Assembly (NCBI GenBank): GCA_903835005.1
Contig: CAILLK010000122.1
Coordinates: 1 to 64,000 of the forward strand
Direction: 5' to 3'
Length of the DNA: 64,000 nt
Origin: an uncultured Bacteroidota bacterium
Lineage (GTDB): Bacteria; Bacteroidota; Bacteroidia; Chitinophagales; Chitinophagaceae
Positions 26,683 through 36,788 of this stretch are shown here, one piece after another (the first letter of the stretch is position 1; each line of letters begins with the position of its first letter). Below the pieces are notes generated by a model that saw nothing but the letters and a program-made list of their open reading frames with translations, was not told where the DNA came from and ran no database searches. A program made the translations under genes and the position numbers.

Positions 26683-27867
26683 ATGGCAGGTAATAAATTA
26701 TATAAGGTTTGCATTCTTGCTTTTTTATCAGCTATCCTTGCTGCTTGTGGAAATAATGCGCCGGCAGGAGATGCCTCCAAAGTGCCGGCTATGGTAAAAT
26801 ACCCGGAGAAAAAGGACATGATATTGCTCACCGACCGGCCCCCTCAACTGGAAACACCCCTTAAGATATTCAGGCAGGATTTTACGCCCAATGAATACTT
26901 TTTTGTGCGCTGGCATCTGTCACAAATCCTTACCAAAATTGATATTGATACCTTCAGGCTCAGGGTAGCAGGGGCGGTAGATAACCCGCTGGCATTGTCG
27001 GTAAATGACCTGAAAACAAAATTTCCGCCTGATTCGGTCGTTGCCCTGGCTATTTGTGCAGGCAATTCCCGGTCCACCTTCAGCCCTAAAGTACCGGGAA
27101 GCCAGTGGCTGAATGGCGCTATGGGCAATGCAGTGTGGAAGGGTGTAAAAATCAAGGATATACTGGCAATGGCAGGCGTGAAAAAAGGTGGAATGGAGGT
27201 TACATTCCAGGGGCTTGACAGAGGTGCATTGCCCGATGTGCCGGCATTTATAAAATCGTTAGGTATAGACCGGGCAACGGATGGGGAAGTAATGGTAGCC
27301 TACGAAATGAACGGCCAGCCTATTCCTATGCTGAATGGCTATCCGCTGAAGCTGGTGGTGCCGGGATGGTATGCTACCTATTGGGTAGGATCTCTGGCCA
27401 GTATCAATGTAATCACTGATACCTTCAAGGGATTCTGGATGAAAACGGCCTACAGGGTGCCAGCAACCGGCCCCGACGAAAAGCCCGACAGCCTTGCAAA
27501 AGCAACTGTTCCCATTACCAATATCAACCTGCATTCCATTTTTGTAGAGCCGGATACCAGCGAAACAGTAACTGCCAATAAGCCCTGCCTGGTAGAGGGG
27601 CTGGCATTTAATGACGGCAGCGGCATAAAAAAAGTGGAGCTGTCGCTGGATGGTGGTAACACATGGGTAGAAACAAATCTGAACGCCGAGCTGGGCAAAT
27701 ATTCGTGGCGGCGCTGGAAGTATGACTGGACACCTAAGTCAGCTGGTGAATACCATCTGGAAGTAAGAGCAACAGATGATAAAGGACACTCCCAGACTGA
27801 TAAGCAATGGAACCGGAGCGGATATGCCAGAGGTTTTATAGAGCAGCTGGATGTGAAAGTAAATTGA
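26683..27867 (+). CDS. Sulfite-oxidase-family molybdopterin oxidoreductase, lipoprotein
   Basis: 394 aa. Sulfite oxidase fold: FFVRWHLSQI (substrate-site Arg region, ~residue 73), the Mo-binding Cys in AICAGNSRS (C125), GAMGNAVWKGVKIKDIL, YEMNGQPIPMLNGYPLKLVVPGWYATYWVGSL, and a C-terminal Mo-co dimerisation domain (VEGLAFNDGSGIKKVELSLDGG, WRRWKYDWTP). This resembles SorA, which oxidises sulfite to sulfate and passes electrons to cytochrome c; a SorB-like cytochrome follows. Odd point: the N-terminus is a Sec/lipoprotein signal (IKxx-free start MAGNKLYKVC, lipobox LAAC with C22) without a twin-arginine motif, although molybdoenzymes are normally folded before Tat export. Confidence 0.85.
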   Translation: MAGNKLYKVCILAFLSAILAACGNNAPAGDASKVPAMVKYPEKKDMILLTDRPPQLETPLKIFRQDFTPNEYFFVRWHLSQILTKIDIDTFRLRVAGAVDNPLALSVNDLKTKFPPDSVVALAICAGNSRSTFSPKVPGSQWLNGAMGNAVWKGVKIKDILAMAGVKKGGMEVTFQGLDRGALPDVPAFIKSLGIDRATDGEVMVAYEMNGQPIPMLNGYPLKLVVPGWYATYWVGSLASINVITDTFKGFWMKTAYRVPATGPDEKPDSLAKATVPITNINLHSIFVEPDTSETVTANKPCLVEGLAFNDGSGIKKVELSLDGGNTWVETNLNAELGKYSWRRWKYDWTPKSAGEYHLEVRATDDKGHSQTDKQWNRSGYARGFIEQLDVKVN

Positions 27868-27978
27868 GCATTCAGCTGGCAGTAATCCAATGGCAGCTGG
27901 CATTTTCAGGAGATACAGAGCGCAATACGATATTAGGCAAAGAATGTGGGCCATACCTTAATTAAACAGAAGTATTTT

Positions 27979-28350
27979 ATGAACAGAAAATATACCATTA
28001 TCCTATTGGCCATCTGCCTTAATATGGCATACATTACGGGGTGTAACAGCAAGTCTGTTGATGCCTATAAACAGCCACCTAACACATTCAGCATTACCGG
28101 AAGTGTTCGTGAAATGAACCTGTATCCCGATGCGCCTCCTGCATTTCCGGAGCACGAGGGCAAAGCTGAATTTATGTCCTATTGCGGTATCTGCCATTCG
28201 CTCAAATACATAAGCTCACAACCCGATTTTCCGGCCAAAACCTGGGATGCTGAAGTAACCAAGATGATCGCAAAATACCATGCACCAATTGACTCGGTGA
28301 ATGCAAAGAAAATAGCAGCGTATCTGGTAGCAGTGAAGGGGAAAAAATAA
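27979..28350 (+). CDS. SorB-like cytochrome c lipoprotein
   Basis: 123 aa from the ATG at 27979, which gives the lipoprotein signal MNRKYTIILLAICLNMAYITGC. One haem-c site, CGICHS, with downstream WDAEVTKMIAKYHAPID as in small SorB-type cytochromes. It follows the molybdoenzyme gene by 111 bp on the same strand and probably receives electrons from it. The pattern SorA-like plus SorB-like is established for sulfite dehydrogenases; the substrate here is inferred. Confidence 0.8.
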   Translation: MNRKYTIILLAICLNMAYITGCNSKSVDAYKQPPNTFSITGSVREMNLYPDAPPAFPEHEGKAEFMSYCGICHSLKYISSQPDFPAKTWDAEVTKMIAKYHAPIDSVNAKKIAAYLVAVKGKK

Positions 28351-28484
28351 AGATCGTTAATTAATACTATAGAGGGTCATAGCTTTATATTGGACTTTTA
28401 TTGGCACGATTATTTATGAGAAAATCTGTAATTTCATAGGCTATTTGCTGAACTGATAATACACATAACCGGCAAATGTAATTT

Positions 28485-28893
28485 ATGTATGGGGTTTCAA
28501 AGAAGCCAAAACTGTCTGTAGTCATTATCCGCATTGTAGTTGGTATTATATTCTTATCGGAAGTGATACAGAAATTAATCAGACCAGATGAAGTTGGCAC
28601 GGGCAGGTTTGCCAAAATCGGATTTACCCATCCCTGTTTTTGGGCATATTTCACAGGTTCGTTCGGAATTGTCTGTGCTGCACTTATTTTGCCAGGCATA
28701 CTAACCCGGCTTTGCAATTCCGCTGTTCGTTATCATGGTAGTTGCCCATATTACCACAATGTACCCGATGCTGATGGAGTAGGGTTTATGGGTTTTTGCA
28801 CATGAATGCCGCACAGATTTTGCAATGACACTTTTACTGATAGTGATAATTGCAGGTGAAGGTAAAAAATCAACCAGTTATGAAATTGTATAA
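28485..28893 (+). pseudogene. DoxX family membrane protein, frameshifted with an internal stop
   Basis: The first 76 codons read as a DoxX-family protein (IRIVVGIIFLSEVIQKLIRP, GRFAKIGF, FTGSFGIVCAALILPGILTRL). At about 28711-28713 one extra base shifts the frame; after the shift the protein continues as AIPLFVIMVVAHITTMYPMLME, meets a TAG at 28780-28782, and goes on as GLWVFAHECRTDFAMTLLLI before TAA at 28891. Both halves and the order of helices agree with an intact DoxX protein, so this is a recently broken gene. A sequencing or assembly error could explain the shift but less easily the second lesion. Confidence 0.88.
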
Positions 28894-29176
28894 TTGCAAT
28901 TAATCTGTTATTATTTAACCCAGATTTTGGAGTTAACCGATTAACCTTGTAATGCGTTGATTATTAATGTTATCTACTTTTGATTTTCAACCGGATAGCA
29001 GTCGGATTTTTGAGAAAATTAAATTGAAAATCAATTAGTTAAGTCGACAATCGGAAATTCAACTTCAAAATCCGGATTTAAAAAACGCCTTCACCAAACG
29101 AAATATATACCTATCTGAATAGGGGGATAAACCCAACTCAAAAACAATCTGGCGCACTTTTCATAAGGTCAAATAT

Positions 29177-29218
29177 AATAATAATTAAGGCTGCCAAAGG
29201 GCAGCCTTAATTATTATT
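29177..29218 (-). terminator. Terminator after the large T9SS type B gene
   Basis: A perfect 19-bp stem (29177-29195 with 29200-29218) and a 4-nt loop (aaag), A/T-rich at its base so it can act in both directions. It lies 19 bp after the stop of the 1285-residue gene. The 280 bp to its left contain no gene. Confidence 0.88.
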
Positions 29219-29236
29219 AAGTCTTCAGTTTCAGAA

Positions 29237-32200
29237 TTATCTAATCAGCGTTACGTCGCCTTTTGCTTCAATAGTTTTACCACCGCAATCATATTTGAGG
29301 TAGTAGAAGTACGTGCCCATATCCTGCGGAACACCATTGAAATTACCGTCCCAACTTACATCATTATTACCGCCTTCGAATACGGTTACACCCCAGCGGT
29401 TAACTACACGGAACTCATGGAAGGCATGGAAGCCAGTCATAATAGGCCTGAATAGCTTGTTTATGGTACCATTAGGTGTAAATGCATTCGGGAATACAAC
29501 TGTGCAGCAGGTTTGCGGATAGAAGGTCTGGCTTGCTGAAGCATAACAACCAAAAGGATCAGTAACAGTAAGTGTAACAATACTTTCTGCATTATCCATT
29601 GTCCCCCATATAACAGGAGCATTTATATTCTGGAAATAGTTTGACGGAGCCCAAGCATACGAGTAGTTATAGTTTATGCTGTTTGCTTTGAACCGAACAC
29701 TATCCTGAAGGCAGAACATTGATGAATCACGGGCAAAGGCCTGGAATGTTGGATCAGGATGTCCGTGAACATTTACTGAGTCTGATGCAGTTAACGATTT
29801 ACAACCCTCTTTTGATACTGAACTAACCGTAATAACGTGCAAACCCGTATCAACCCATTTAATTTCGTATGGGCCACCAGTATTTGAATTGCTGGAAATG
29901 ATATTGATAGCAGCAGAATTGGCCATCAGCACCTTATCGATGTACCAGGTAAAGGAGTAAGCTCCGCTGCTGGCAGACGCAAGCGACAGTTGCACAGTAT
30001 CACCCAGACAAACATCAGGTTGGGAGAAGTCTGCCATATATGGTTGCTTAACTACGTTTATCAGAACAGTGTCTGTTGTAGAACAGAAACCACTGTCGTC
30101 GGTAGTAGTGAGGTATACATACTGGCTCATGTTAGCTGTATCGAACTCAATAATAATTGTTGAATCAAAGACATTGGTACCAGAAACCGCTTTCGCACCT
30201 TCAGGTAACACCCATGTGTAAGATGGTGCAAAAAGGTTTGGTCCGTAATAGGACAAGCTTAAAGAATCGAACTCGCAGACATATGTGTTGCTTACATTAA
30301 TACCAAATACCGGTTTATAAATGATAGTAACCGGAACAGCACTGCTATCGCTCTCACAACCAGTAGAATTGTTAGGCACTGTCTGGCTCACATACCATGT
30401 GTATATGCCAGGTATTGTGTCGGTGAATGGTATTGATGTAGATGGTGTAGAATTGTAGTACCAGTTAAGGTGCGAATCACCAATACTGTCAACAAGCGCC
30501 CTTAACGAAGAAACAGGAGAATACTGGCAATAAGCGATAGGATTAGTAACCGGCACAGGTGGTTTAACTTTAACCACATTTACATCTATTGCGCTATCAC
30601 TTACACAACCATAAATAGTAGTCTCTGTTACATAATAAGTTACTGTATCAGGCGCTACATTGGTTTGCGGATAAGGAGTAACTGCGGTAGCTACTGTAAC
30701 ACCAGGCCCGTACCATAATAATGGTGTCGGGGCAACCAGTGTAAGGCCCACACCTGTGGTATCTGGTGTAGCTATAAGCGGCACCGGTGTCTGCAACTGG
30801 CATATCGGAGTTGGTGTAATGATCGGCGGATTTGGTTTAGGGTGTATTGTAATGGTTACCGGGTTCCTCGGGCTTTCACAACCAGAATCGGTACGGCTTA
30901 TCCAATAATTGTAGATGCCGGCAACTGAAATAACAGGCAACGGTTCAGTAAAAAACGGCGATCCGCCAGTTGCAGCAAAGTACCAGTTTACAGTATCGGC
31001 AGTAGGAGTTACAGTAAGTGCAAGTACCGGGCCAATAAATTGGCAATATTCCATGTTGCCCGATGCTGTAGGCGCAGACGGTGTGGTAATAACCCTTACC
31101 TTAAAACTATCCCTTTTACTTTCACAATTGCCTGATCTCTGGCTGAAATAAACTGTGGTAACTCCAGCTAATGTTGTGTTTACAGACGGCGGAGTAGCTA
31201 AAGTATCTCCTATTGGTACTATATTATCTGGGTACCATAATATTCTACCTCCTGAAACCAAACCAGTTACCGTCCAGTCGACAAATGGCTGGTTCTGACA
31301 GTACCAAACCGGACCACTTACAATAGGTGGTAATGGCTGAGGAATAATACCCGCATCGGTATAAGCGGTATCCTTACATCCGAAAGAAGTTTTAGTTATC
31401 ACTCTGTAAATGCCTGTATCGATGGAAATATAACCGGGACGGGTAGGGTTCTCAAGAGTGGAAGTAAATCCGGCAGGGCCTGTCCAGCTCCATGTTTCTC
31501 CGATAGTATCAGGCGATGCATACAACAATAAGGTATCCACCATTCCCTGGCATAATGGAGAGTTGTTAGATGCAGTGATTACTGGTTTATACTGGATTAT
31601 GACATGTGTGCTGTCGGTATCATGTACGCCACCCAAAGTTCTGATAACATAATACTCTCCTGAATCTGCATAGGTAGCAGGCCAGATAGAAGGGTCCTGT
31701 TGTGTACTTGTAAATCCGCTTCCGGGTTTGTACCAGTAAAAAGTGGCACCCACAGAATCTGCGATATACCTGAATTTTAACGAATCACCCTCGCAAGGAC
31801 TATTACATTCTACGGTATTGCAGGTAAGTAATGTAAGATACATAGTTCGGGTTTCGCAGGTGGCGCTATCAACACCCGTAATGGTGTATGTAAAAACTGA
31901 TGGAAGTATGATTGTATTGATAGTATTTACAACGCCGGTAGTGGAAGCAAGCCCGGTAGCAGGAGACCAGGTCCAGCTACTCCAGGTCCATGTTTTATCT
32001 GCACCATATAAAACATCTGCCGGAATGGAAGTGGTACCCGGTATAGCACAGACATTAAATGTATCATATAAATTTCCCGGAAATGCAGTATCGGCATAAG
32101 CGACTACGCCATCGACATTCAATGCTGGCTGTGGCAAAGCACTATCAAAACCCTCTCTGCCATCGTAGATATACGCATAAGAAATCACGGCACTGTCATT

Positions 32201-33094
32201 ACCTAAGATAGTGCCAATATTAAATACAAGGAAAATACCTTCATCTGCAAAATTACTGTCAGGGTAAGTGGTGAGCACCGGACCTGTTCCTGCCCATAAC
32301 TGAGCCGGAGTGTTAGAAGGAGCTAATCCAGCTATCACACCGCATTTGGCGCGGCAGTCCTTGGTGCCAAGGGCCATCCAACTGTTAGTCATATTAAAAA
32401 TACCTGAATTGGAGTAAGTGCCTATTTCAACATAATGCCGCCAATCTTCATTCTGATGCAGAATTACATTTTCGGTAGTAGATCCGCCACCCCAGTCTGA
32501 TGCATTATCAGGGTCGCAGGTACGCTCATAATAAACGCCGGTGATTGGCGCTATTGTGGTATTATATATTCTGGTGGTAACAACTACCCAGGAAGCAAAA
32601 GTATCCACCCTTGTATCCTGAATAATATTTAGGCCGGCAACTGTACCTGTAAAAGTTCCGATTGCGGAGCCACCAGTGTTTGTGTAGCCTGTAATAGATC
32701 CGGGAATAGTAAAAGAACCGGTACACAAACCTCCACCAGCCCAGTTGCGGTATTCGGTAGCACCTACCTGTATACCCCAGCCTTCCTGCGGATATCCAGG
32801 TTGCGTATATGGACCCATAAAGCAAGGAGCACCCGTACCCCAGCCATCATGGCCCCAGTCGTAACTGGCATCCATGGCCGCACCAGAGGTGGCACAGGGA
32901 GTAGTGCCGCAACAGGCATGCGCATGATAAGTAGCCGGAGAGCTACATGTACCAAATGCAGCCATATTGTCAACACCTACCTCCAGCCACTGTCCTTGTA
33001 AGAATACATTGCCTCCAACAATCTGGCTAGTTGCGTTCTTGCAGAAAGTAAACGACAGGATTGTAATGATTAGAAAAAAGTAATTTTTTTTCAT
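29237..33094 (-). CDS. Giant T9SS type B surface protein 1 (Ig-like repeats)
   Basis: 1285 aa. Signal peptide, then a ~330-residue N-terminal domain that it shares with the neighbouring gene (VGGNVFLQGQWLEVGV, GTKDCRAKCGVIAGL, FLVFNIGTILGNDSAVISYAYIYDG). The middle (about 430-1180) is a series of Ig-like/PKD-like modules of the CHU_C-associated type (YCQ..P...LWY patterns). The last ~90 residues are the gliding-motility-type C-terminal domain (FPNAFTPNG, FRVVNRWGVTVFEGG, WDGNFNGVPQDMGTYFYYLKY), which is the T9SS type B signal that attaches proteins to the surface, often through SprF-like partners. Probably an adhesin; the ligand is unknown. Confidence 0.9.
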   Translation of the reverse strand: MKKNYFFLIITILSFTFCKNATSQIVGGNVFLQGQWLEVGVDNMAAFGTCSSPATYHAHACCGTTPCATSGAAMDASYDWGHDGWGTGAPCFMGPYTQPGYPQEGWGIQVGATEYRNWAGGGLCTGSFTIPGSITGYTNTGGSAIGTFTGTVAGLNIIQDTRVDTFASWVVVTTRIYNTTIAPITGVYYERTCDPDNASDWGGGSTTENVILHQNEDWRHYVEIGTYSNSGIFNMTNSWMALGTKDCRAKCGVIAGLAPSNTPAQLWAGTGPVLTTYPDSNFADEGIFLVFNIGTILGNDSAVISYAYIYDGREGFDSALPQPALNVDGVVAYADTAFPGNLYDTFNVCAIPGTTSIPADVLYGADKTWTWSSWTWSPATGLASTTGVVNTINTIILPSVFTYTITGVDSATCETRTMYLTLLTCNTVECNSPCEGDSLKFRYIADSVGATFYWYKPGSGFTSTQQDPSIWPATYADSGEYYVIRTLGGVHDTDSTHVIIQYKPVITASNNSPLCQGMVDTLLLYASPDTIGETWSWTGPAGFTSTLENPTRPGYISIDTGIYRVITKTSFGCKDTAYTDAGIIPQPLPPIVSGPVWYCQNQPFVDWTVTGLVSGGRILWYPDNIVPIGDTLATPPSVNTTLAGVTTVYFSQRSGNCESKRDSFKVRVITTPSAPTASGNMEYCQFIGPVLALTVTPTADTVNWYFAATGGSPFFTEPLPVISVAGIYNYWISRTDSGCESPRNPVTITIHPKPNPPIITPTPICQLQTPVPLIATPDTTGVGLTLVAPTPLLWYGPGVTVATAVTPYPQTNVAPDTVTYYVTETTIYGCVSDSAIDVNVVKVKPPVPVTNPIAYCQYSPVSSLRALVDSIGDSHLNWYYNSTPSTSIPFTDTIPGIYTWYVSQTVPNNSTGCESDSSAVPVTIIYKPVFGINVSNTYVCEFDSLSLSYYGPNLFAPSYTWVLPEGAKAVSGTNVFDSTIIIEFDTANMSQYVYLTTTDDSGFCSTTDTVLINVVKQPYMADFSQPDVCLGDTVQLSLASASSGAYSFTWYIDKVLMANSAAINIISSNSNTGGPYEIKWVDTGLHVITVSSVSKEGCKSLTASDSVNVHGHPDPTFQAFARDSSMFCLQDSVRFKANSINYNYSYAWAPSNYFQNINAPVIWGTMDNAESIVTLTVTDPFGCYASASQTFYPQTCCTVVFPNAFTPNGTINKLFRPIMTGFHAFHEFRVVNRWGVTVFEGGNNDVSWDGNFNGVPQDMGTYFYYLKYDCGGKTIEAKGDVTLIR

Positions 33095-33592
33095 AAAAAA
33101 TTGTATTATAAAAACTTAAAAAATTAAAAATGCTTGAAGTACAAATAGTTTTCAGGAATTTGGGGTCTTAAAATTAAGAAAGTTTTTGAAAAGTATTCTA
33201 TTTTTTTCATTTAATTTAATAAATTTCGTTACCGAGATTTATTAACCTATCAAACAGACAGTCTAAATATAACTTTTGGTTGGCAAATAGCTATATAAAT
33301 ATAGCAATAATATTATTTAGATAAATATATTGTCGCACTTACCTAGGTTTTTAGAACATATAATATATTTTTATATACTATTCATATTATTTAATGTGTG
33401 ATTTTAAATACCCACCAATAATTACTATCTCTATAAACCAAACAAAATTAATAATATTATTGCAAAATGCCAGACACTTTCCGATTTGCTGATATTATCA
33501 TTCTATTACTCAAAAATGTTTTTAATCTCATTAAACAAATTCAACAAATTAACCGGAAATGCGGCCAATTGTAAATAAGTTACTCATTGCTA
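33095..33592. other. AT-rich gene-free stretch between two T9SS type B genes
   Basis: 498 bp, strongly AT-rich, no ORF. It must hold the promoter of the 1285-residue gene and the 3' end of its upstream neighbour. No TAnnTTTG box or clear terminator was recognised. Confidence 0.45.
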
Positions 33593-36500
33593 CTACCTTA
33601 ACAAAGTAACATTTCCCTGCCTGTGTTCTTTCTGTCCATCTATGAAGGTAGCATCAATGATATATACATATACTCCTTCAGGTTGTTCGGTTTCATTAAA
33701 CTTACCATCCCATCCGGCCCCGTCTGTACTATTAGTCTCAAATATCAGTTGTCCCCACCTGTTATAGATATTCATGGAGAAAGTTGACAGGCCTTTAGAC
33801 AAGTAATTGCGCGGGAAGAAATAATCATTAAGGCCATCGCCATTTGGTGTAAATACATTAGGGATATCGAGGTAGCAGTCGTTTTTCACCACTAAAGTGT
33901 CAGAAGCCTCACATCCATTAATAGTTACTGTAACATAATAAGTGCCCGGTGTGGTAACAACTATTGACGGTGTTGTTTGCCCGGTGCTCCATTTCCATTT
34001 TGCACCCTTGGTATTATCGTTATTAATGTCGTTAAGGGTAATGGGGTTACTACCCGAACAGATGGAAGTATCTGAGCCTATATTCAGATTAGGTTCAGGG
34101 AATATATTGATTACTTTCTGCGTACTGGTATCGCGACATGCCCTGTAATGTGCAGTTACGGTTACGGTATCAGTTCCATAGCTGTCGTAGGAGTGCAGTA
34201 CAGGATTAATATTTACGATACTGTCGCCATCACCAAAATTCCAGGTAACTCCGGTAAAGCCAATATTGGTATAAATACCGGTAAATGTAACCGATGTGCT
34301 GCGGCACAGTACACTATCTGTGAGACCAATGCTGATAGCACTGAGCGAATCAACATAGACAATTCCAGTTGCGGTATCATGACAGGGAATAAAGTTAGTA
34401 GCAATCAACTTCACGGTATAGACACCAGTATTGGCATAAGTATAAGACGGGTTTGCACCGGTACTGAATGCCCCGTTGCCAAAATACCAAACATAGCCCA
34501 GATTGCTGCCGATGGAAGTATTAGTGAAAGACACAGAATCGCTCTGACATACAATATCAGGACTGATAGTGAATGAAGCCTGCACCGGATGAATAAGCGG
34601 TATGGTATCTTTAGTACTATCGGAGCACTGTGCATTTATTGCCGTAAGGTTGACAACAAAGCTATCCTGGCTTAAAAATATGTGTTTCGGACTGGTTGAA
34701 GTATCATCTGTACCATCACCGAATGTCCACAGGTATTTTAAAGCTCCGATTGATGTATTGTTGAAAATAACGGTATCGCCATAGCAGCCATAATGAATGT
34801 TGTAACTGTATATGGGTATTATAGGATTTAAAATAGTAACGGCAAAATAGTTACGGGGGCCTTCACATCCATTCACTGTCTGGCTTGCCCATACAGTATC
34901 TATGCCTGTGAGTAATGTATTCAATACCGGAGATACTGAAGTGCCCACCCCGCCGGTGGCTGCAGTATACCATAAAATACCGGAGCCGCCAGTAGTGAAT
35001 GGCACAAAAGTCTGGCCATTGCAGTAAGGGCTTGGATCGAAAAGGAAAGGAGGAGGAGGAAGCGCAATAACATTTACGGTATCGGGAGCCCTTAAACTCT
35101 GGCAGAGGCCAATTGTTTCGGATACATAATAGATAGTAGTACCCGGTGTAGTTGTGGAAGGCGTAGGGGCAATGGTACTTCCTGTACCTCCTGTAGGAGC
35201 AATATACCAAAGCGACCCTGTGCCGCCGGCAGGCGGAATAAGGGGCACAGAAGGTGCATTCTGACAATAGGTAACCGGGGTAATGGCGGGCAGTGTAAAA
35301 GTGGCATGATCAAAATTAATGTGATAAATTATAGAATCGCAGCCACCTGCAGTATTGGTACCCGTAATGGTATAGACGAAATTGGTGCTGATGCTGTCGG
35401 TATGTACAGTAAAGGACGTACCCCCGCCAACTACAAATGAATCAGGTACCCAGGTCCAGTGATAAAACCCACCACCAGGCATAGACACATTTACAGAATC
35501 ATTTGGATAGCTGCATAAATTTATGGTGTCTGTAGAATCGAAGTGGGTTCCGTTTACATTAAGACCTCCGGGCTGTATGGAGTTAAGGGCGCTGTCGATA
35601 GCGGATGCGGAAAGTACATAGGCATAGGAAAGACTGGTACTGTCGTAAGGCGCAATAGTACCTATATTGAACACAAGGCCTATACCCACATCCTCGGTAC
35701 TGGTAGAACCAACTGCATAAAGGTAACTATAAGGATAGGTAAGCTCGTTATATATAGAGTCGGGACTGAAACTTGGAACTAAAGTTGCTCCATGAAATAC
35801 CGTACATTTTGCCCGGCAATCTTTTGTTCCCAGCCCCAGGTAATCGTTGGTATAGGTAGTTCCAGTTGTTGAAACCAGAACTTTATTTCCCGGATTAGGC
35901 AATTGGTAAGTGATCGTATTAACTGTTGCAAAGTTACCCAAATCGCAAGAACCGCCGCCTGTAACTGTTTCTTCATTATCAGGATCCACAGTTCTGATAT
36001 AATAAATGTTATTTACAGGCGATGCGGTGGTATTAACCATTACAACGGTTACTGTAAAATACAATTTATTGGTATCAAGAACGGTTGTTTGACGAATATA
36101 CAACGGGCCATCGGTGCCTTCCCATATTCCTTTTATAATTCCGCCAGAATTACTGTAACCAGTATTGGTTCCTGACAGACCGCCCGTAAAACCTGTAGTG
36201 CCAGAAGTTTCATAAATCGGGATATAAGCATCAGCTTCCGGACCACCAGTAAATTTTATTGCCCATCCCTCCTGTGGGTCGCCGGGAAGGTAAAAATCAC
36301 CAAAGTATGGTGGGGTACCTACTGTCCAGCCATCAGATCCATAATCGGCTACAAACCCTAAAAAATTAGTACTTGTAGTGGTAATTGCAGCGGCAGGATC
36401 CCAGAAATTAAAACTACATCCGCCCAGATTGGGATGATAACCTACAGGAGCAGGCAATGTGCTGCCATAACCACCATTGGGCGCTACACCTATCTCCACA

Positions 36501-36607
36501 TAATGCCCCTGAAGAAATACATTATCTCCTACCATTTGCGCTCCTGACCTTAAAGAACAGATCAGCAGGCAGAGCATTAGTGAACCTAAAAAATATAGCC
36601 TGGTCAT
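33593..36607 (-). CDS. Giant T9SS type B surface protein 2 (Ig-like and PKD repeats)
   Basis: 1004 aa. Signal peptide (~1-23), N-terminal domain homologous to that of protein 1 (VGDNVFLQGHYVEIGV, GTKDCRAKCTVFHG, GLVFNIGTIAPYDSTSLSYAY), two Ig-like CHU_C modules (~440-600), three PKD domains (~600-840, e.g. YLWTFGDGTDDTSTSPKHIF and GVTWNFGDGDSIVNINPVLHSY), then the type B C-terminal domain (DIPNVFTPNGDGLNDYFFPR, IYNRWGQLIFET, QPEGVYVYIIDATF). The C-terminal ~400 residues are very similar to protein 3, showing local duplication. Confidence 0.92.
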   Translation of the reverse strand: MTRLYFLGSLMLCLLICSLRSGAQMVGDNVFLQGHYVEIGVAPNGGYGSTLPAPVGYHPNLGGCSFNFWDPAAAITTTSTNFLGFVADYGSDGWTVGTPPYFGDFYLPGDPQEGWAIKFTGGPEADAYIPIYETSGTTGFTGGLSGTNTGYSNSGGIIKGIWEGTDGPLYIRQTTVLDTNKLYFTVTVVMVNTTASPVNNIYYIRTVDPDNEETVTGGGSCDLGNFATVNTITYQLPNPGNKVLVSTTGTTYTNDYLGLGTKDCRAKCTVFHGATLVPSFSPDSIYNELTYPYSYLYAVGSTSTEDVGIGLVFNIGTIAPYDSTSLSYAYVLSASAIDSALNSIQPGGLNVNGTHFDSTDTINLCSYPNDSVNVSMPGGGFYHWTWVPDSFVVGGGTSFTVHTDSISTNFVYTITGTNTAGGCDSIIYHINFDHATFTLPAITPVTYCQNAPSVPLIPPAGGTGSLWYIAPTGGTGSTIAPTPSTTTPGTTIYYVSETIGLCQSLRAPDTVNVIALPPPPFLFDPSPYCNGQTFVPFTTGGSGILWYTAATGGVGTSVSPVLNTLLTGIDTVWASQTVNGCEGPRNYFAVTILNPIIPIYSYNIHYGCYGDTVIFNNTSIGALKYLWTFGDGTDDTSTSPKHIFLSQDSFVVNLTAINAQCSDSTKDTIPLIHPVQASFTISPDIVCQSDSVSFTNTSIGSNLGYVWYFGNGAFSTGANPSYTYANTGVYTVKLIATNFIPCHDTATGIVYVDSLSAISIGLTDSVLCRSTSVTFTGIYTNIGFTGVTWNFGDGDSIVNINPVLHSYDSYGTDTVTVTAHYRACRDTSTQKVINIFPEPNLNIGSDTSICSGSNPITLNDINNDNTKGAKWKWSTGQTTPSIVVTTPGTYYVTVTINGCEASDTLVVKNDCYLDIPNVFTPNGDGLNDYFFPRNYLSKGLSTFSMNIYNRWGQLIFETNSTDGAGWDGKFNETEQPEGVYVYIIDATFIDGQKEHRQGNVTLLR

Positions 36608-36655
36608 AACAGCATTGATTTACCTATAAAGTTAAAATAAAATGGACAAATCAGG

Positions 36656-36663
36656 CAAAATTA
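36656..36663 (-). promoter_or_regulatory. -7 box (TAATTTTG) of T9SS protein 2
   Basis: CAAAATTA on the plus strand, 49 bp upstream of the start codon; perfect TAnnTTTG on the minus strand. Confidence 0.45.
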
Positions 36664-36788
36664 TTTATACTATATTTTTACTATTAACCACTAACTAATG
36701 ATTTACTTTCAATCATTAATTATTGCGTAAAGTTTTGCCTTTTTAATCTTTTTTAAATTATTAATTGTTTACTAAAATTCAAACGTCA

